Below, in pieces: positions 1-8,913 of a stretch of 64,000 nucleotides of DNA. This stretch comes from an uncultured Pseudomonadota bacterium. GTDB taxonomy: Bacteria; Myxococcota_A; UBA796; SXON01. Position 1 is the first letter of the stretch. Each line of letters begins with the position of its first letter. A program made the position numbers and the translations under genes. The stretch lies in assembly GCA_903900265.1 (NCBI GenBank), contig CAIUMM010000210.1, positions 26,123-90,122 on the forward strand. The letters are read 5' to 3'. A model generated the notes under the pieces. The model made no database searches, had not been told where the DNA came from, and saw only the letters and a program-made list of their open reading frames with translations.

Positions 1-54
1 ATCATGCCTGTGCGTCGCCCCTCTCCAGCGGGCTTAAGTCCGACGGGCTCAAAC

Positions 55-777
55 CTACAGCAGGCTCAAACCCCCGTCGGCGATGATCACCTGACCGGTG
101 ATCCAGCGGGCGCGCGCATCACAGAGCAAGTGTACGACCGCGGCGATGTCGTCGGGGCTTGCGATGCCGCCCAACGGCGTGTGCTCCTCCGCGAACGCCA
201 GCATCTGCCCCTCGGCGTCCAGGTAGCGCAAGGCGTCGGTGCGGACGAGGCCGCCGCACACGGTGTTCACGCGCACGCGGGGAGCGAGCTCCACCGCCAG
301 CTGGCGCGTGAGCGCTTCTACGCCGGCTTTGGCCGCTCCCATGGCCGCGTAGCCGGGCACGTATTGCCGGCTGCCCATGCTGGAGAGGCCGATCACGTTC
401 GCGCCGTCGTTGAGCGCGCACAGCCGCGTCAGCAGCCAGAACGGGCGCAGCGAGCTCTCGATGGTGAGATCCCATTGGCCGGGGCGGATGGTGCGGAAGG
501 GCTTGAGCGCGCCGATCGCGGCGTTGTGCACCAGCACGTCGACGCCTCCCTCTGTGGCGCTGAACACCCCGGCGAGCCGCTTCAGATCGTCTTCGTTGCG
601 CACGTCGCCGCCGACGAGCACGGTCTCTGCTCCCGCCGCGGCGCACTGCTCCGCGACCGCCGCGGCCGCGGCTTCGCTTTGCATGTAGTTGATCAAGATG
701 CGGTTGCCGGGAGCGGCAAATCGGCGGGCGATCGCGGCGCCGATCCCGCGGGATGCGCCGGTGATGAGGATGTTCAT
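55..777 (-). CDS. fabL: FabL-type enoyl-[ACP] reductase (SDR family)
   Basis: A 240-aa short-chain dehydrogenase. The N-terminus carries the NAD(P)-binding TGASRGIG motif (residues 6-13) and NAAIG follows at 85-89. The active-site tyrosine and lysine are six residues apart (Y143-x6-K150, in YAAMGAAK) instead of the usual YxxxK. That spacing is the known signature of the FabL enoyl-ACP reductase III branch, which reduces the enoyl-ACP double bond in the last step of fatty-acid elongation. The start is the ATG followed by NILITGAS; the frame stays open for 130 codons upstream, but that stretch has no SDR character. It is divergent from the PAAR gene with about 60 bp between. Substrate is inferred from the motif; another SDR activity is possible. 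Confidence 0.82.
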   Translation of the reverse strand: MNILITGASRGIGAAIARRFAAPGNRILINYMQSEAAAAAVAEQCAAAGAETVLVGGDVRNEDDLKRLAGVFSATEGGVDVLVHNAAIGALKPFRTIRPGQWDLTIESSLRPFWLLTRLCALNDGANVIGLSSMGSRQYVPGYAAMGAAKAGVEALTRQLAVELAPRVRVNTVCGGLVRTDALRYLDAEGQMLAFAEEHTPLGGIASPDDIAAVVHLLCDARARWITGQVIIADGGLSLL

Positions 778-840
778 GGGGCCGGCGTCTAACAAGGCGC
801 CTCTGCGGTTGGGCGTGCTACATGGAGGGACGGAGGTCGA

Positions 841-1164
841 ATGCCCCCTCAGGCTCGGGTTGGAGACAACGCCATGGTTCCCGCGGACGCGCACGCGTGT
901 CCGGCTTGCCCGCATCCGTGCATCGGGCCTGCACAAGCGGGGTCGCCCGATGTGCTGGTCAACGGGTTGCCGGCGCTGCGAAAGACGTCTCAGGACGTGG
1001 GTCTGCACGCAGCCTGCTGCGGTCCGAACCAGTGGTATCCCAACGCAGGTTCGTCCAAGGTTTATATCAACGGCAAGCCCGCCGCGCGCATGGGTGACAT
1101 GACCAAGCACTGCGGCGGCGTCGGCAACCTGATCGGCGGTAGCCCGAACGTGATCGTCGGCTAA
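841..1164 (+). CDS. PAAR-like (DUF4150-type) protein
   Basis: A 107-aa protein opening with MPPQARVGDNAM and ending with the PAAR-type block KVYINGKPAARMGDMTKHCGG followed by a Gly-rich end. Six cysteines and several histidines are scattered along it, as in the DUF4150/PAAR-like branch. PAAR proteins cap the VgrG spike of type VI secretion systems or of related contractile devices and are often fused or linked to effectors. Here it is a solo domain with no VgrG, Hcp or effector nearby; the next gene, two bases downstream, is a small methyltransferase. The fold assignment is firm from the C-terminal motif. A link to a secretion system elsewhere in the genome is inference. Confidence 0.75.
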   Translation: MPPQARVGDNAMVPADAHACPACPHPCIGPAQAGSPDVLVNGLPALRKTSQDVGLHAACCGPNQWYPNAGSSKVYINGKPAARMGDMTKHCGGVGNLIGGSPNVIVG

Positions 1165-1166
1165 CA

Positions 1167-1874
1167 ATGCTGCTGGTATGCCCGGCGTGCCGGCACGTCG
1201 ACGAAGCGGGCTTGCAGCTTTGTACGCTGGATCTTCACGGTGCGGAGCGCGTGTGTGCGGGCTGCGGTGTCGCTTTCCCGGTGCAAGACGGCATCTGCGT
1301 GATCGGGCGCGACCCGGCGGCGCTGATCGCGTTCGCGGAGCGCCCCGAGACGCTCGAAACCGTGGCGGTCTACCAGCGCTCGACGCGCGGTCCGCTGCAA
1401 GATTGGCTGCGGGAGACGGTGCCGTCCGGTGCGTTGGAGCTGGGCGGCGGCCTGGGCGTGCGCACCGACACCGTGCTGCTGGACCAGAACCTCGCGATGC
1501 TACGCGCCTCGCGGAACGGGCTACGGGTGTGCGCGGACCTGCTGGATCCGCCGTTCGCCCCGGAGAGTTTTGAAGCGGTGGTGTTGGCGAACGTGCTGGA
1601 CTCGGTGGGCGATCCTGTGTTGGCGTTTCAGCAGGCGATAGCGCTGATCGCTCCTGGAGGCGTGCTGATCGTGAGCTGTGCGTTCGCGTTTCGGGGCGAG
1701 ATCACCTCCGAAGACCGATGGTTCACATCCGAGCAGCTCGCGCGCGGCTTTGGGGCGGTAGACGCGGGCTGTTTGCACGTGGCGTCGATGGGAGCGCTGG
1801 AGTGGCCGCTGCAGGTGACCGAGCGTCTCACGCACGTCCATCGCTGCGATGCGCTGGTGTTCCTCAAGCGGTAG
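1167..1874 (+). CDS. Zinc-ribbon plus SAM-dependent methyltransferase-like protein
   Basis: A 235-aa protein. The first 45 residues hold two CxxC pairs (CPAC and CAGC) and a short beta-rich stretch, resembling a Trm112-like zinc ribbon. The rest resembles a class I methyltransferase: ALELGGGLGVRTD is a candidate SAM-binding loop, FEAVVLANVLDSVGDP fits the region after motif II, and GGVLIVSCAFAFRGE fits the strand-4/5 region. No substrate can be named. ATG lies two bases after the PAAR stop codon, so the two are probably co-transcribed. The SAM loop is not a perfect GxGxG, so it could be a degenerate or non-catalytic member. Confidence 0.6.
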   Translation: MLLVCPACRHVDEAGLQLCTLDLHGAERVCAGCGVAFPVQDGICVIGRDPAALIAFAERPETLETVAVYQRSTRGPLQDWLRETVPSGALELGGGLGVRTDTVLLDQNLAMLRASRNGLRVCADLLDPPFAPESFEAVVLANVLDSVGDPVLAFQQAIALIAPGGVLIVSCAFAFRGEITSEDRWFTSEQLARGFGAVDAGCLHVASMGALEWPLQVTERLTHVHRCDALVFLKR

Positions 1875-1935
1875 CGTGCGCCGGGTTGCGAGCGGTCGTG
1901 CGCCGCGTAAGAAGAGGCGCAGCGGAGCGTGCTTC

Positions 1936-2499
1936 ATGCTTGTTTCATCCCTCGTACTGACTCTTCTCGCTTCGGCGCCGGGGGCGCAAGCCGCTCCGCC
2001 GGTCAGGGACCCCGCGGCGACGAACGCGCGATCGGACCTGCGCGCCACGCTTCTGGACTTGTTGTCGGGGTACGAAGCTGCGCCAGCCGCCTCCGAGCTG
2101 CAGCTGCTGGGCGCAGGCGTGGACGCCGAGCTGATGGCGATCTCCGCCGACACTTCGGTGAGCAAAGCGCGTCGCGCCAGCGCGACCTGGTCGCTCGGCT
2201 ATTTTCCCTCGGACGCCACGCGCCTGTTTCTCGCGCAGGTGGTGACGGACGCCAGTGCGGACACGCAGCTGCGTCGTTCGGCGACGTGGGCGCTGTGCAA
2301 CGGCTGGGGAGACGCGGCGCTCGCGGTCCTTGAGCCGGCGTTGACCTCTTCGGACGTGCAGCTCCGCAATCAGGCCGTGCGCGCCGTCGCACGCGTCGGC
2401 TCGCCGGCTTCGCGTGCTGTGCTCGAAGGACGCCTCGCGGTCGAGAGCAGCGCGATGGTGCGGGACGCGATCACCGCTTCGCTGGCGGAGGCCAAATGA
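1936..2499 (+). CDS. Secreted HEAT-repeat protein
   Basis: A 187-aa protein with an N-terminal signal peptide (MLVSSLVLTLLASAPGAQA, likely cleaved after AQA). It then contains helical repeats of HEAT/PBS-lyase type, for example SSDVQLRNQAVRAVARVGSP and VESSAMVRDAITASLAEA. Such proteins usually act as protein-binding scaffolds; here it would work in the periplasm. The ATG at 1936 was preferred to an earlier in-frame ATG because it gives the clean signal peptide. The stop overlaps the ATG of the next gene by 4 bp (ATGA), so it is translationally coupled to the metalloprotease-like lipoprotein. No specific partner is visible. Confidence 0.65.
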   Translation: MLVSSLVLTLLASAPGAQAAPPVRDPAATNARSDLRATLLDLLSGYEAAPAASELQLLGAGVDAELMAISADTSVSKARRASATWSLGYFPSDATRLFLAQVVTDASADTQLRRSATWALCNGWGDAALAVLEPALTSSDVQLRNQAVRAVARVGSPASRAVLEGRLAVESSAMVRDAITASLAEAK

Positions 2500-3665
2500 G
2501 CGGCTCCGCATTTTCCCGCTCCTCCGCCTCGCGGATGGACTCGGTGTTCCCCATCTCCATGGTCGTCGGCGTCGCGTTGAGCGTCTTCGTCGGCGCCTGC
2601 GAAGGCGACAAAGGCGGCAGCGCCGAAGAAGGCCTGGTCCGCGAGGAGCTCGGCAGCTTCACGACGGACACCGGCTCCGGCGCGGACGTCCCGTTCGAGG
2701 TCCCCACCGACGCCTACTCCGCGCAGGTCACCTGCGGGCCCTACGGCTACGACGTGCTCGCGACCGCCGAGAGCATCCTCGATCCTTCGGGCGCGGCGAT
2801 CTACGACTACAACGACGGTCAAGGCACCGCGATGCGCGTCGCCACCACCGACGATCTGCTGCCTGTGCTGTTTCCTGTGTCGCCCGAGCTCGATGTGGGC
2901 GCGGGGATCTACACGATGCGCGTGTACGTGGACCTCGAGCAGCCGACGACGATCACCTGCAACGCGCTCTACCGGATTCAAGAGCCGGCCGCCGGGCAGA
3001 CCGTCGACATCCACTTTGTGTTTGTCGGCGTAGACGGCGAGGTCCCGGGGCTCAACGCGACCGACGCCGTGGACAGTACGGTGCTCAACACCACGCTGGA
3101 CCGCGTCGAGGCGCTTTGGGCCGACCTCGGGCTCTCCGTCGGGGTGGTGACCTACGAGGACTTCGCGGGGGACGTCGCGACCTACAACAGCGTAGACGGC
3201 GCCAAAGAGTTCGGTGACCTGTTGCGGACCAGCACCTCGGATGATCGGGCGATCACCGTGTTCCTCGTCAGCGCGATCACCGATGATGACGGCGCGACGA
3301 TCCTCGGACAAGCGGCTGGGCCTCCGGGCGCCGCTGCCACGGGCGGTACGAGCAAATCCGGCGCGGTCGTCACGGTGGGCGCGCTCGCTGAGTCCGACAC
3401 CGACACCGAGGCGCGCATCATCGCGCACGAGGTGGCGCACTTCATGGGGCTCTACCATCCCACCGAGAAAGATGGCAGCGCGCACGATCCGCTCTTGGAC
3501 ACGCCGGAGTGCACCTCCGACACCGACAGCAACGGCGTTTACTCGACCAGTGAATGTCTCGGTCAGGGCGCGGACTACCTGATGTGGTGGGCCGCGAGCG
3601 CGACCTCGGTGGAGGCGTCCGCGAATCAAGCGTGGGTAGTCCAGCGCAGCGCTCTGCCGCAGTAG
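2496..3665 (+). CDS. Metzincin-like zinc metallopeptidase, predicted lipoprotein
   Basis: A 389-aa protein. A hydrophobic signal ends in a lipobox-like VGAC, so lipid anchoring is likely; an internal ATG at 2535 would give a shorter, more usual signal. Near the C-terminus HEVAHFMGLYH matches the metzincin zinc site HExxHxxGxxH, with three histidine ligands and the catalytic Glu, followed by an Asp/Cys-containing segment and MWW, which could form the Met-turn. This supports a secreted or surface-anchored protease. The middle (about residues 40-250) looks like beta-sandwich material. It overlaps the HEAT gene by 4 bp and is followed 12 bp later by the pentapeptide-repeat gene. Substrate unknown. 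Confidence 0.72.
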   Translation: MSGSAFSRSSASRMDSVFPISMVVGVALSVFVGACEGDKGGSAEEGLVREELGSFTTDTGSGADVPFEVPTDAYSAQVTCGPYGYDVLATAESILDPSGAAIYDYNDGQGTAMRVATTDDLLPVLFPVSPELDVGAGIYTMRVYVDLEQPTTITCNALYRIQEPAAGQTVDIHFVFVGVDGEVPGLNATDAVDSTVLNTTLDRVEALWADLGLSVGVVTYEDFAGDVATYNSVDGAKEFGDLLRTSTSDDRAITVFLVSAITDDDGATILGQAAGPPGAAATGGTSKSGAVVTVGALAESDTDTEARIIAHEVAHFMGLYHPTEKDGSAHDPLLDTPECTSDTDSNGVYSTSECLGQGADYLMWWAASATSVEASANQAWVVQRSALPQ

Positions 3666-3677
3666 GCTGCGTTCGCC

Positions 3678-6224
3678 ATGAAGCTCTACCGAAACCTGCT
3701 GCTCGCGCTGTTGATCGTTGTCACCGGGATCGGTACGACGCGTGTGCGCGCCGCGCCCGCGCCGGTGGCCGAGCCGGCTTCCGGAGCCCTCGAGGCGCCC
3801 GTCGCTCCCGAAGCGGTGCACTCTTCCGATCGTCCGGTGCGCATCCTGAGCCTCGACGACGCGAAAGACATCGCGGATCCACGTGCGTTGCGGCGCGCTG
3901 CGGACTTTCACAAGGCTGAGGGGCACCTCGACGTCGCGCGCGGCCTGTACGAGAAAGCCACCGACTCCGACGAGCTGGCGATGTACTTGCGCTACGGCAA
4001 GACCATCCGCGAAGCGCTGGTGTTGGAGCAGCTCGGCGACGTTGACGCTGCCGAGAAAAAGTGGAGGGAGAACGCAGACAGAGACATCACCTACACCGTG
4101 CTCGCGCTGCGCATCGCCTCGGCCCATCCCAAGCGGGATGCGCTGGTGGACGAGCTAGTCGGTCGTGTGCGGGACATGGCGGCGCGGGTGAAGGCGGGCG
4201 ACAAGAACGTCACCATCTACGTGACGTCCAAAGGCGAGCCCCGAAACCTCGAGTATGTGCCGGCCGAGGACGTCCTGCCCCGGCTGCGCGCCGTCGCCGC
4301 GGGGGATGATTCCAAGAAGCTTCGGTATTGCTACATCGACAAGCTGGATCTGACGGGCGTGGACCCAGCGACCTTGCCGCACCGCCTGCAGTTTGCCCAG
4401 TGCGTGATCGGCGAGGTCAAGATCCCCGACTTGGACATCGGGCAGTTCGTGATCAGCGGCTTTGTGCTCGGGGACTTCAACGCCGGTAAAGCGTGGGAGG
4501 GCGAGGTCAACAAGTCCCGGGCGACGCCCGGTTCAAGGTTCTCGGAGCTCACCACCCGCGAGACGGTGTTTCTCGGCAAGGCCAACTTTCAAGACGTTCA
4601 GATTACTGGCCGTAAAGCCGCATTTCCGCTCACAGTCTTCGAGGGTGGCGCCGATTTTCGCGGCGCGGTGATCCCGGCGGCCGCCGATTTCCGGTTCAGC
4701 GTGTTCGGCGATGACGCCAACTTCAAGCGCGCCCGCTTTGAGCACCTCGGGTACTTCGGAAACGCGCGGTTCCGCAAAGAGACGACGTTCACGGGGCTTT
4801 ACAGCGAGCGGGAGCTGTACTTCAACTCCGCCCGGTTCGAGGGTCCGGTGCACTTCGACAACTGCGAGTGGCAGCGCGCCGCGACCTTTGAGGACGCGCG
4901 CTTCGACAGCCCGGTCAGCTTCACCGCCACGCGCATCAAGGGGCGCTTGAACATGAGCCGCGCGGTGTTCGCCGGCGATCTCGACATGAAGGAGGTCGCG
5001 TTCGGCGGCATGGACCTGATCGGCGCCGATCTGCGCGCGGACGCCCGTTTCGCGGACGCCCGCTTTGATGGAAAGGTGCGGTTTTCGCTCGATGACGTCA
5101 CCCGCGCCCGCTACCTCGGTGATCCCGACCCGTTGCTGTCGTTGTACCGGGATTATCAGGGCGACGAAGACGCGGAAGCGCCGCTCACCGTTCGCTCGTC
5201 GTACGGGGTCGAGCACGTGGACGACCTCATCGCAAAGGTGAGGGGGAACCTCTCGTTCGCAAACTCGGTGTTCACCGGCTTCCTGATCTTTGAGCGCGTG
5301 ACCTTCGGCGCGGAGGGCAAGGACACCGTCGCGGAGTTTTACAACACCCAGTTTGGTGGCGAGACGCACTTTGAGCGTACAACCTGGTATTCCGCGGCGG
5401 ACTTCACCACGATCTACGGCAATGAGCTCGCGCTCAACGAAGCCACGTTCCGCCGCACGCTCGTGCTCGACGACGCGAACGTTCCCGGCCGGATCACGCT
5501 CACCGACGCGCGCTTCACCGGCGCGGCCACGCTGTCGTTCTACGGCGCGCAAATCGGGACCTTCCAGATTGATCGTGGGCAGATCGACGATGAAGACAGC
5601 GGCGTGCATCGCTTGTGGTACGAGCAGTGCGCCAACGGCGACCTGCCGCGGCCCGAGGATGACCTGCGGATTCGACGTCAGTTCATCGGGGTACAAATGC
5701 CCGACGCCGACAGCATCCGCGCGATGTGCTACGACCGCGTTCAGGACGAATATGTCTCGCTAAAACAGTCTTTTGGCGACCGCGCGATGACCGACGACGA
5801 AGACTGGGCGTACTGGTGGATCAAGCACATCGAGAGCTTCGCTGGGCTTCATGTAGGCGGCCTCGCCGGCGCGATCGCGTTTCCCGTGCGCTACCTGTTG
5901 TTTGAGCTCGCCTTCGGCTGGGGGGTGCGGCTCGGCAACCTCGCCATCACCGCGCTGTTGGTGTGCGTGGTGTTCGCGGTGATCTACCGCATCTGGTGCC
6001 CGGACACGGTGATGAGCTACAACGGAGACAACGTCGAGATCCGCGAGATCCCGTGGTGGGGGCTGCTCTACATCAGCTTGCAGTCGCTCGGCTCCTTCAA
6101 CACCGGCTGGGACTTTGGCGCGTCGAGCGCGCGCTTCAAGTACCTCAACACGCTGCACACCTTCCTCGGCGTCATCATCCTGACGTTCTTCGTTGGCGCA
6201 TACACGCGGATGATCCTGGCCTGA
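3678..6224 (+). CDS. Large pentapeptide-repeat-like membrane protein
   Basis: An 848-aa protein. It begins with a signal peptide (MKLYRNLLLALLIVVTGIG, then RVRAA). After a helical region at about 60-160, the long middle part (roughly 200-620) is full of FxxAxF/F-x-G-x-A units such as FRGAVIPAAADFRFSVF, DANFKRARFEHL and FADARFDGKVRF, which read as irregular pentapeptide repeats forming a right-handed beta-helix. The last 125 residues have two or three membrane segments around 735-780 and 820-848, with a re-entrant-looking SLQSLGSFNTGWDFG between them, reminiscent of two-TM channel pores. It stops 11 bp before the convergent Uup gene. A sensor or channel with a periplasmic beta-helix is a guess; the architecture is directly visible. 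Confidence 0.62.
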   Translation: MKLYRNLLLALLIVVTGIGTTRVRAAPAPVAEPASGALEAPVAPEAVHSSDRPVRILSLDDAKDIADPRALRRAADFHKAEGHLDVARGLYEKATDSDELAMYLRYGKTIREALVLEQLGDVDAAEKKWRENADRDITYTVLALRIASAHPKRDALVDELVGRVRDMAARVKAGDKNVTIYVTSKGEPRNLEYVPAEDVLPRLRAVAAGDDSKKLRYCYIDKLDLTGVDPATLPHRLQFAQCVIGEVKIPDLDIGQFVISGFVLGDFNAGKAWEGEVNKSRATPGSRFSELTTRETVFLGKANFQDVQITGRKAAFPLTVFEGGADFRGAVIPAAADFRFSVFGDDANFKRARFEHLGYFGNARFRKETTFTGLYSERELYFNSARFEGPVHFDNCEWQRAATFEDARFDSPVSFTATRIKGRLNMSRAVFAGDLDMKEVAFGGMDLIGADLRADARFADARFDGKVRFSLDDVTRARYLGDPDPLLSLYRDYQGDEDAEAPLTVRSSYGVEHVDDLIAKVRGNLSFANSVFTGFLIFERVTFGAEGKDTVAEFYNTQFGGETHFERTTWYSAADFTTIYGNELALNEATFRRTLVLDDANVPGRITLTDARFTGAATLSFYGAQIGTFQIDRGQIDDEDSGVHRLWYEQCANGDLPRPEDDLRIRRQFIGVQMPDADSIRAMCYDRVQDEYVSLKQSFGDRAMTDDEDWAYWWIKHIESFAGLHVGGLAGAIAFPVRYLLFELAFGWGVRLGNLAITALLVCVVFAVIYRIWCPDTVMSYNGDNVEIREIPWWGLLYISLQSLGSFNTGWDFGASSARFKYLNTLHTFLGVIILTFFVGAYTRMILA

Positions 6225-6235
6225 TCGGGCGGACG

Positions 6236-8206
6236 CTACGAGGTCAGCTCGTTCCAGCGGGCGTAGAGCGCGTCGACGGCAGCGCGCGCCGTGGTGGCTT
6301 TGAGCGCCGCAGCGCGTGCGGCGTCTTTGCCCAGCTTGAACGTTGCTGGGTTGGCCATCTCGGCCTCGAGCCGGGAGGCCAGAGACTCGGCCGCTTCGAT
6401 CGCGGCTTCCATGCCGTCCAGCTCGCGCTGCTCTTTGAACGAGAGCTTGCGCTTCGGAGAAGCGGGCGTTTGCATGGATGGCGTGAGGTCTTTCGCGGGC
6501 TCTCGATGGGCCTCCCGCGCAAGCTCCTTCACCGGCTCGGGGCGGCCGCGCGAACGCTGCCAGTCCGACCAGTTGCCCTCGTACCGAACTACGCGCCCGT
6601 TGCCTTCGAAGGCGATGATCGACGTCGCGACGCGATCGAGGAACCAACGGTCATGGGAGACGATGATCGCGGCGCCCGGAAAGTCCACGAGGGCCTCTTC
6701 GAGTACGCCGAGGGTGACGAGGTCAAGATCGTTGGTGGGCTCATCGAGCACCAGCAGGTTGCCGGCGCGCCGCAGCAGGCGCGCGAGCATGACGCGGTTG
6801 CGCTCTCCGCCAGAGAGCTGCCCGATGCGGGTGTCGATCGCGGTGGCGTGAAACAGCATCTGGCGCAAAAACGTGCGCACATGCACCTGACCGTCGGCGA
6901 GCGGCACCCAGTCGGAGCCCTCGGAGACCTCGTCCAGCACGGTCTTTTCGTCGTCGAGATCCACGCGCCCTTGATCCATGGCCGCCACGCGCGTGTTTGC
7001 GCCGATGATGACCTGACCTTTGTCCGGGGGGATCTGCCCAAGCAGGGTCTTGACCAGCGTGGTTTTGCCCGCGCCGTTCGGTCCGACGATGCCGAGCCGC
7101 TCGCCCGGTAGGATGGTCAGCTCTACATCCTTGAACAGCAGCTTCCCGCCGAGGGTCTTGCTGATGTTCTTGCTTTCGAGGACGGTCTTTCCTAGCCGGG
7201 GCCCGGGCGGCAGCCGGAACTGCAAGGGATCTGGCCGGCGATCGTCTTGTCCCGGCGCTGCCGCGACCACCTGCTCAAACGCGGCGATACGCGCAGAGGA
7301 CTTCTTGCGCTGGGCGGACTCCTTGCGACGGATCCACGCGAGCTCGGTGCGCACGAAGCTCTGGCGCTTGTCCTCCGCGATGGCCTCGAGGCTGAGCCGC
7401 TCGGCTTGAGCCTCGATGAAGGCGGAATAGTTGCCGGGATAGCTGTAGATGCGGCCGCGATCCAGCTCGAGGATGCGCGTGGCGACGCCGTCCAGAAAGG
7501 CGCGGTCATGGGTCACCACGAGCAGCGCGTCGGCCTGCGCGATCAAGTGCCCCTGCAGCCACTCGATCGCCGCGGTGTCGAGATGGTTGGTGGGCTCGTC
7601 TAACAGCAGCACGTCGGGGCGCGACAGCAGGGCCTGCGCGAGCGCGACGCGGCGCCGCTCTCCGCCGGACAGCGTGCCCATCGCCGCGGTGGCGATCGGC
7701 AGCCTGAGCGCGGTGCGTAGGGCTTCCACCTCATGCTGCAGATCCCAGCCGCCCATGCGGATCAGGCGATCATGCAGCGTGGCTTGCTCTTCGAGGAGGT
7801 CGTCTAGCTGGTCATCGGGCAGCGTCGCGAAGCTCGCTTCGATGGCCTCGAGGCGCGCGTGCAAGTCGGCGTGGCGTCGCAAGCCAAGCTTCAAGGCTGC
7901 GTCTACCGTCTGATCAGCGGGAAACGCAGGCTCCTGCGCGACGTAGACGACGTCCGTCCCGCGAGGCCGCACGAGCTCGCCGCTGTCGGGGGTAGACGCG
8001 GGATCGGGCTTGAAGTCCGCTTCGGTCTTTGAACGGGTCATTCCCGCGACGATTCGCATCATCGTGGATTTTCCCGCTCCGTTCAGTCCAACCAAGCCGA
8101 GGCGCTCGCCGTGGTGGATCGTGAACGTGACGTCGGAGAGTACAAGACGATTGCCGAAGGCTTTTTCAATACCATCGGCGGTGAGCAGGGGAACGGCGGC
8201 GGACAC
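6236..8206 (-). CDS. uup: ABC-F family ATPase, Uup-like
   Basis: A 656-aa protein with two ABC cassettes and no membrane segments, the ABC-F plan. Cassette 1 has Walker [10 protein letters not shown], signature LSGGERRR and Walker [12 protein letters not shown]. Cassette 2 has [17 protein letters not shown] and [11 protein letters not shown]. The two are joined by the charged ABC-F linker. The C-terminal 100 residues form a charged coiled-coil region ([20 protein letters not shown] onward), the feature that separates Uup from EttA-like members. Family members act on ribosomes or on branched DNA intermediates. The start is GTG. It is divergent from the repeat-signal lipoprotein with only about 35 bp between. 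Confidence 0.88.
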   Translation of the reverse strand: MSAAVPLLTADGIEKAFGNRLVLSDVTFTIHHGERLGLVGLNGAGKSTMMRIVAGMTRSKTEADFKPDPASTPDSGELVRPRGTDVVYVAQEPAFPADQTVDAALKLGLRRHADLHARLEAIEASFATLPDDQLDDLLEEQATLHDRLIRMGGWDLQHEVEALRTALRLPIATAAMGTLSGGERRRVALAQALLSRPDVLLLDEPTNHLDTAAIEWLQGHLIAQADALLVVTHDRAFLDGVATRILELDRGRIYSYPGNYSAFIEAQAERLSLEAIAEDKRQSFVRTELAWIRRKESAQRKKSSARIAAFEQVVAAAPGQDDRRPDPLQFRLPPGPRLGKTVLESKNISKTLGGKLLFKDVELTILPGERLGIVGPNGAGKTTLVKTLLGQIPPDKGQVIIGANTRVAAMDQGRVDLDDEKTVLDEVSEGSDWVPLADGQVHVRTFLRQMLFHATAIDTRIGQLSGGERNRVMLARLLRRAGNLLVLDEPTNDLDLVTLGVLEEALVDFPGAAIIVSHDRWFLDRVATSIIAFEGNGRVVRYEGNWSDWQRSRGRPEPVKELAREAHREPAKDLTPSMQTPASPKRKLSFKEQRELDGMEAAIEAAESLASRLEAEMANPATFKLGKDAARAAALKATTARAAVDALYARWNELTS

Positions 8207-8241
8207 GCGCGGGGCGTATTCCGATCGGATAGGCGGGGCGA

Positions 8242-8880
8242 ATGTTCGTCCGCGCGTTGGTCCCTGCTTTGCTCCCTGCTTTGCTCCCTGCTTTGCTCCC
8301 TGCTTTGCTCCCTGCTTTGCTCCCTGCTTTGCTGTTTTCTTTGCCGGCGTGTACGGAAGCGGGACCCTCCTTCACCTGCGGGGATGCGGCCGCTGCCCTG
8401 GGCCACCCGAGCGCGCAGGTCGAGGCCTGCGATGCCGCACCGCACCTCTCCGACATCTACCAAGTGGCGCTCTCGGGAGGCGACCTGTTAGGAAGGCAGG
8501 TTTATGGCGTCTATGTCGTTGACAGCAAGGTGCGACCCGACACGGGGAACGCGGCGCTGTCGGCGTTTCTGGATGGGCTGGGACCGCGTGCGGCGACGCT
8601 CAATGTGCTCGACATGATCGCCGTGCTCCGCGTGTTTCAGGCTTTTCCGACCGGCTTTGATCCTTCCGTGTCGATGTTTGACCTGCCCGGCGTCGGCACC
8701 ACGCGCGTGACGGCGACGCCGTTTCGATTTGAGATGTACAACGGCCGGCCACCCGAACCCGGGTTCATCAAGGCGACGCTCGAAGGTCCGCCGTGGGTGT
8801 GGACGCTGGCGGAGATGGGCGAGCCTACGCCAGGAACTCCACCGGTCTGGCGCCAAACAACGCAGGTTCCACTCCGCTGA
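8242..8880 (+). CDS. Lipoprotein with a tandem-repeat signal peptide
   Basis: A 212-aa protein of unknown function. Its signal peptide consists almost entirely of a repeated Leu-Leu-Pro-Ala unit after MFVRALV and ends in FSLPAC, a plausible lipobox, so it is probably a lipoprotein. The mature part has three further cysteines and a segment LNVLDMIAVLRVF that could be helical, and no recognised domain. Because the repeat is 12 bp, gain or loss of units keeps the frame but changes the length of the hydrophobic core. It stands alone on the plus strand between Uup and the heparinase-like gene, both on the minus strand. Confidence 0.62.
   Translation: MFVRALVPALLPALLPALLPALLPALLPALLFSLPACTEAGPSFTCGDAAAALGHPSAQVEACDAAPHLSDIYQVALSGGDLLGRQVYGVYVVDSKVRPDTGNAALSAFLDGLGPRAATLNVLDMIAVLRVFQAFPTGFDPSVSMFDLPGVGTTRVTATPFRFEMYNGRPPEPGFIKATLEGPPWVWTLAEMGEPTPGTPPVWRQTTQVPLR
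8261..8332 (+). repeat. 12-bp perfect tandem repeat, six units, inside a signal-peptide coding region
   Basis: Six identical copies of TCCCTGCTTTGC stand head to tail, followed by a diverged seventh unit (8333-8344). They encode the Leu-Pro-Ala-Leu pattern of the lipoprotein signal peptide. Perfect identity between units implies recent slippage expansion or ongoing instability. Confidence 0.95.
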
Positions 8881-8913
8881 ACGCGTTCGCGCAGGGCTTG
8901 CCCACGCGCTGCG

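Noticed and set aside
8261..8332. Short tandem units as a CRISPR array
   Set aside because: Units are contiguous without spacers and are in frame inside a signal peptide.
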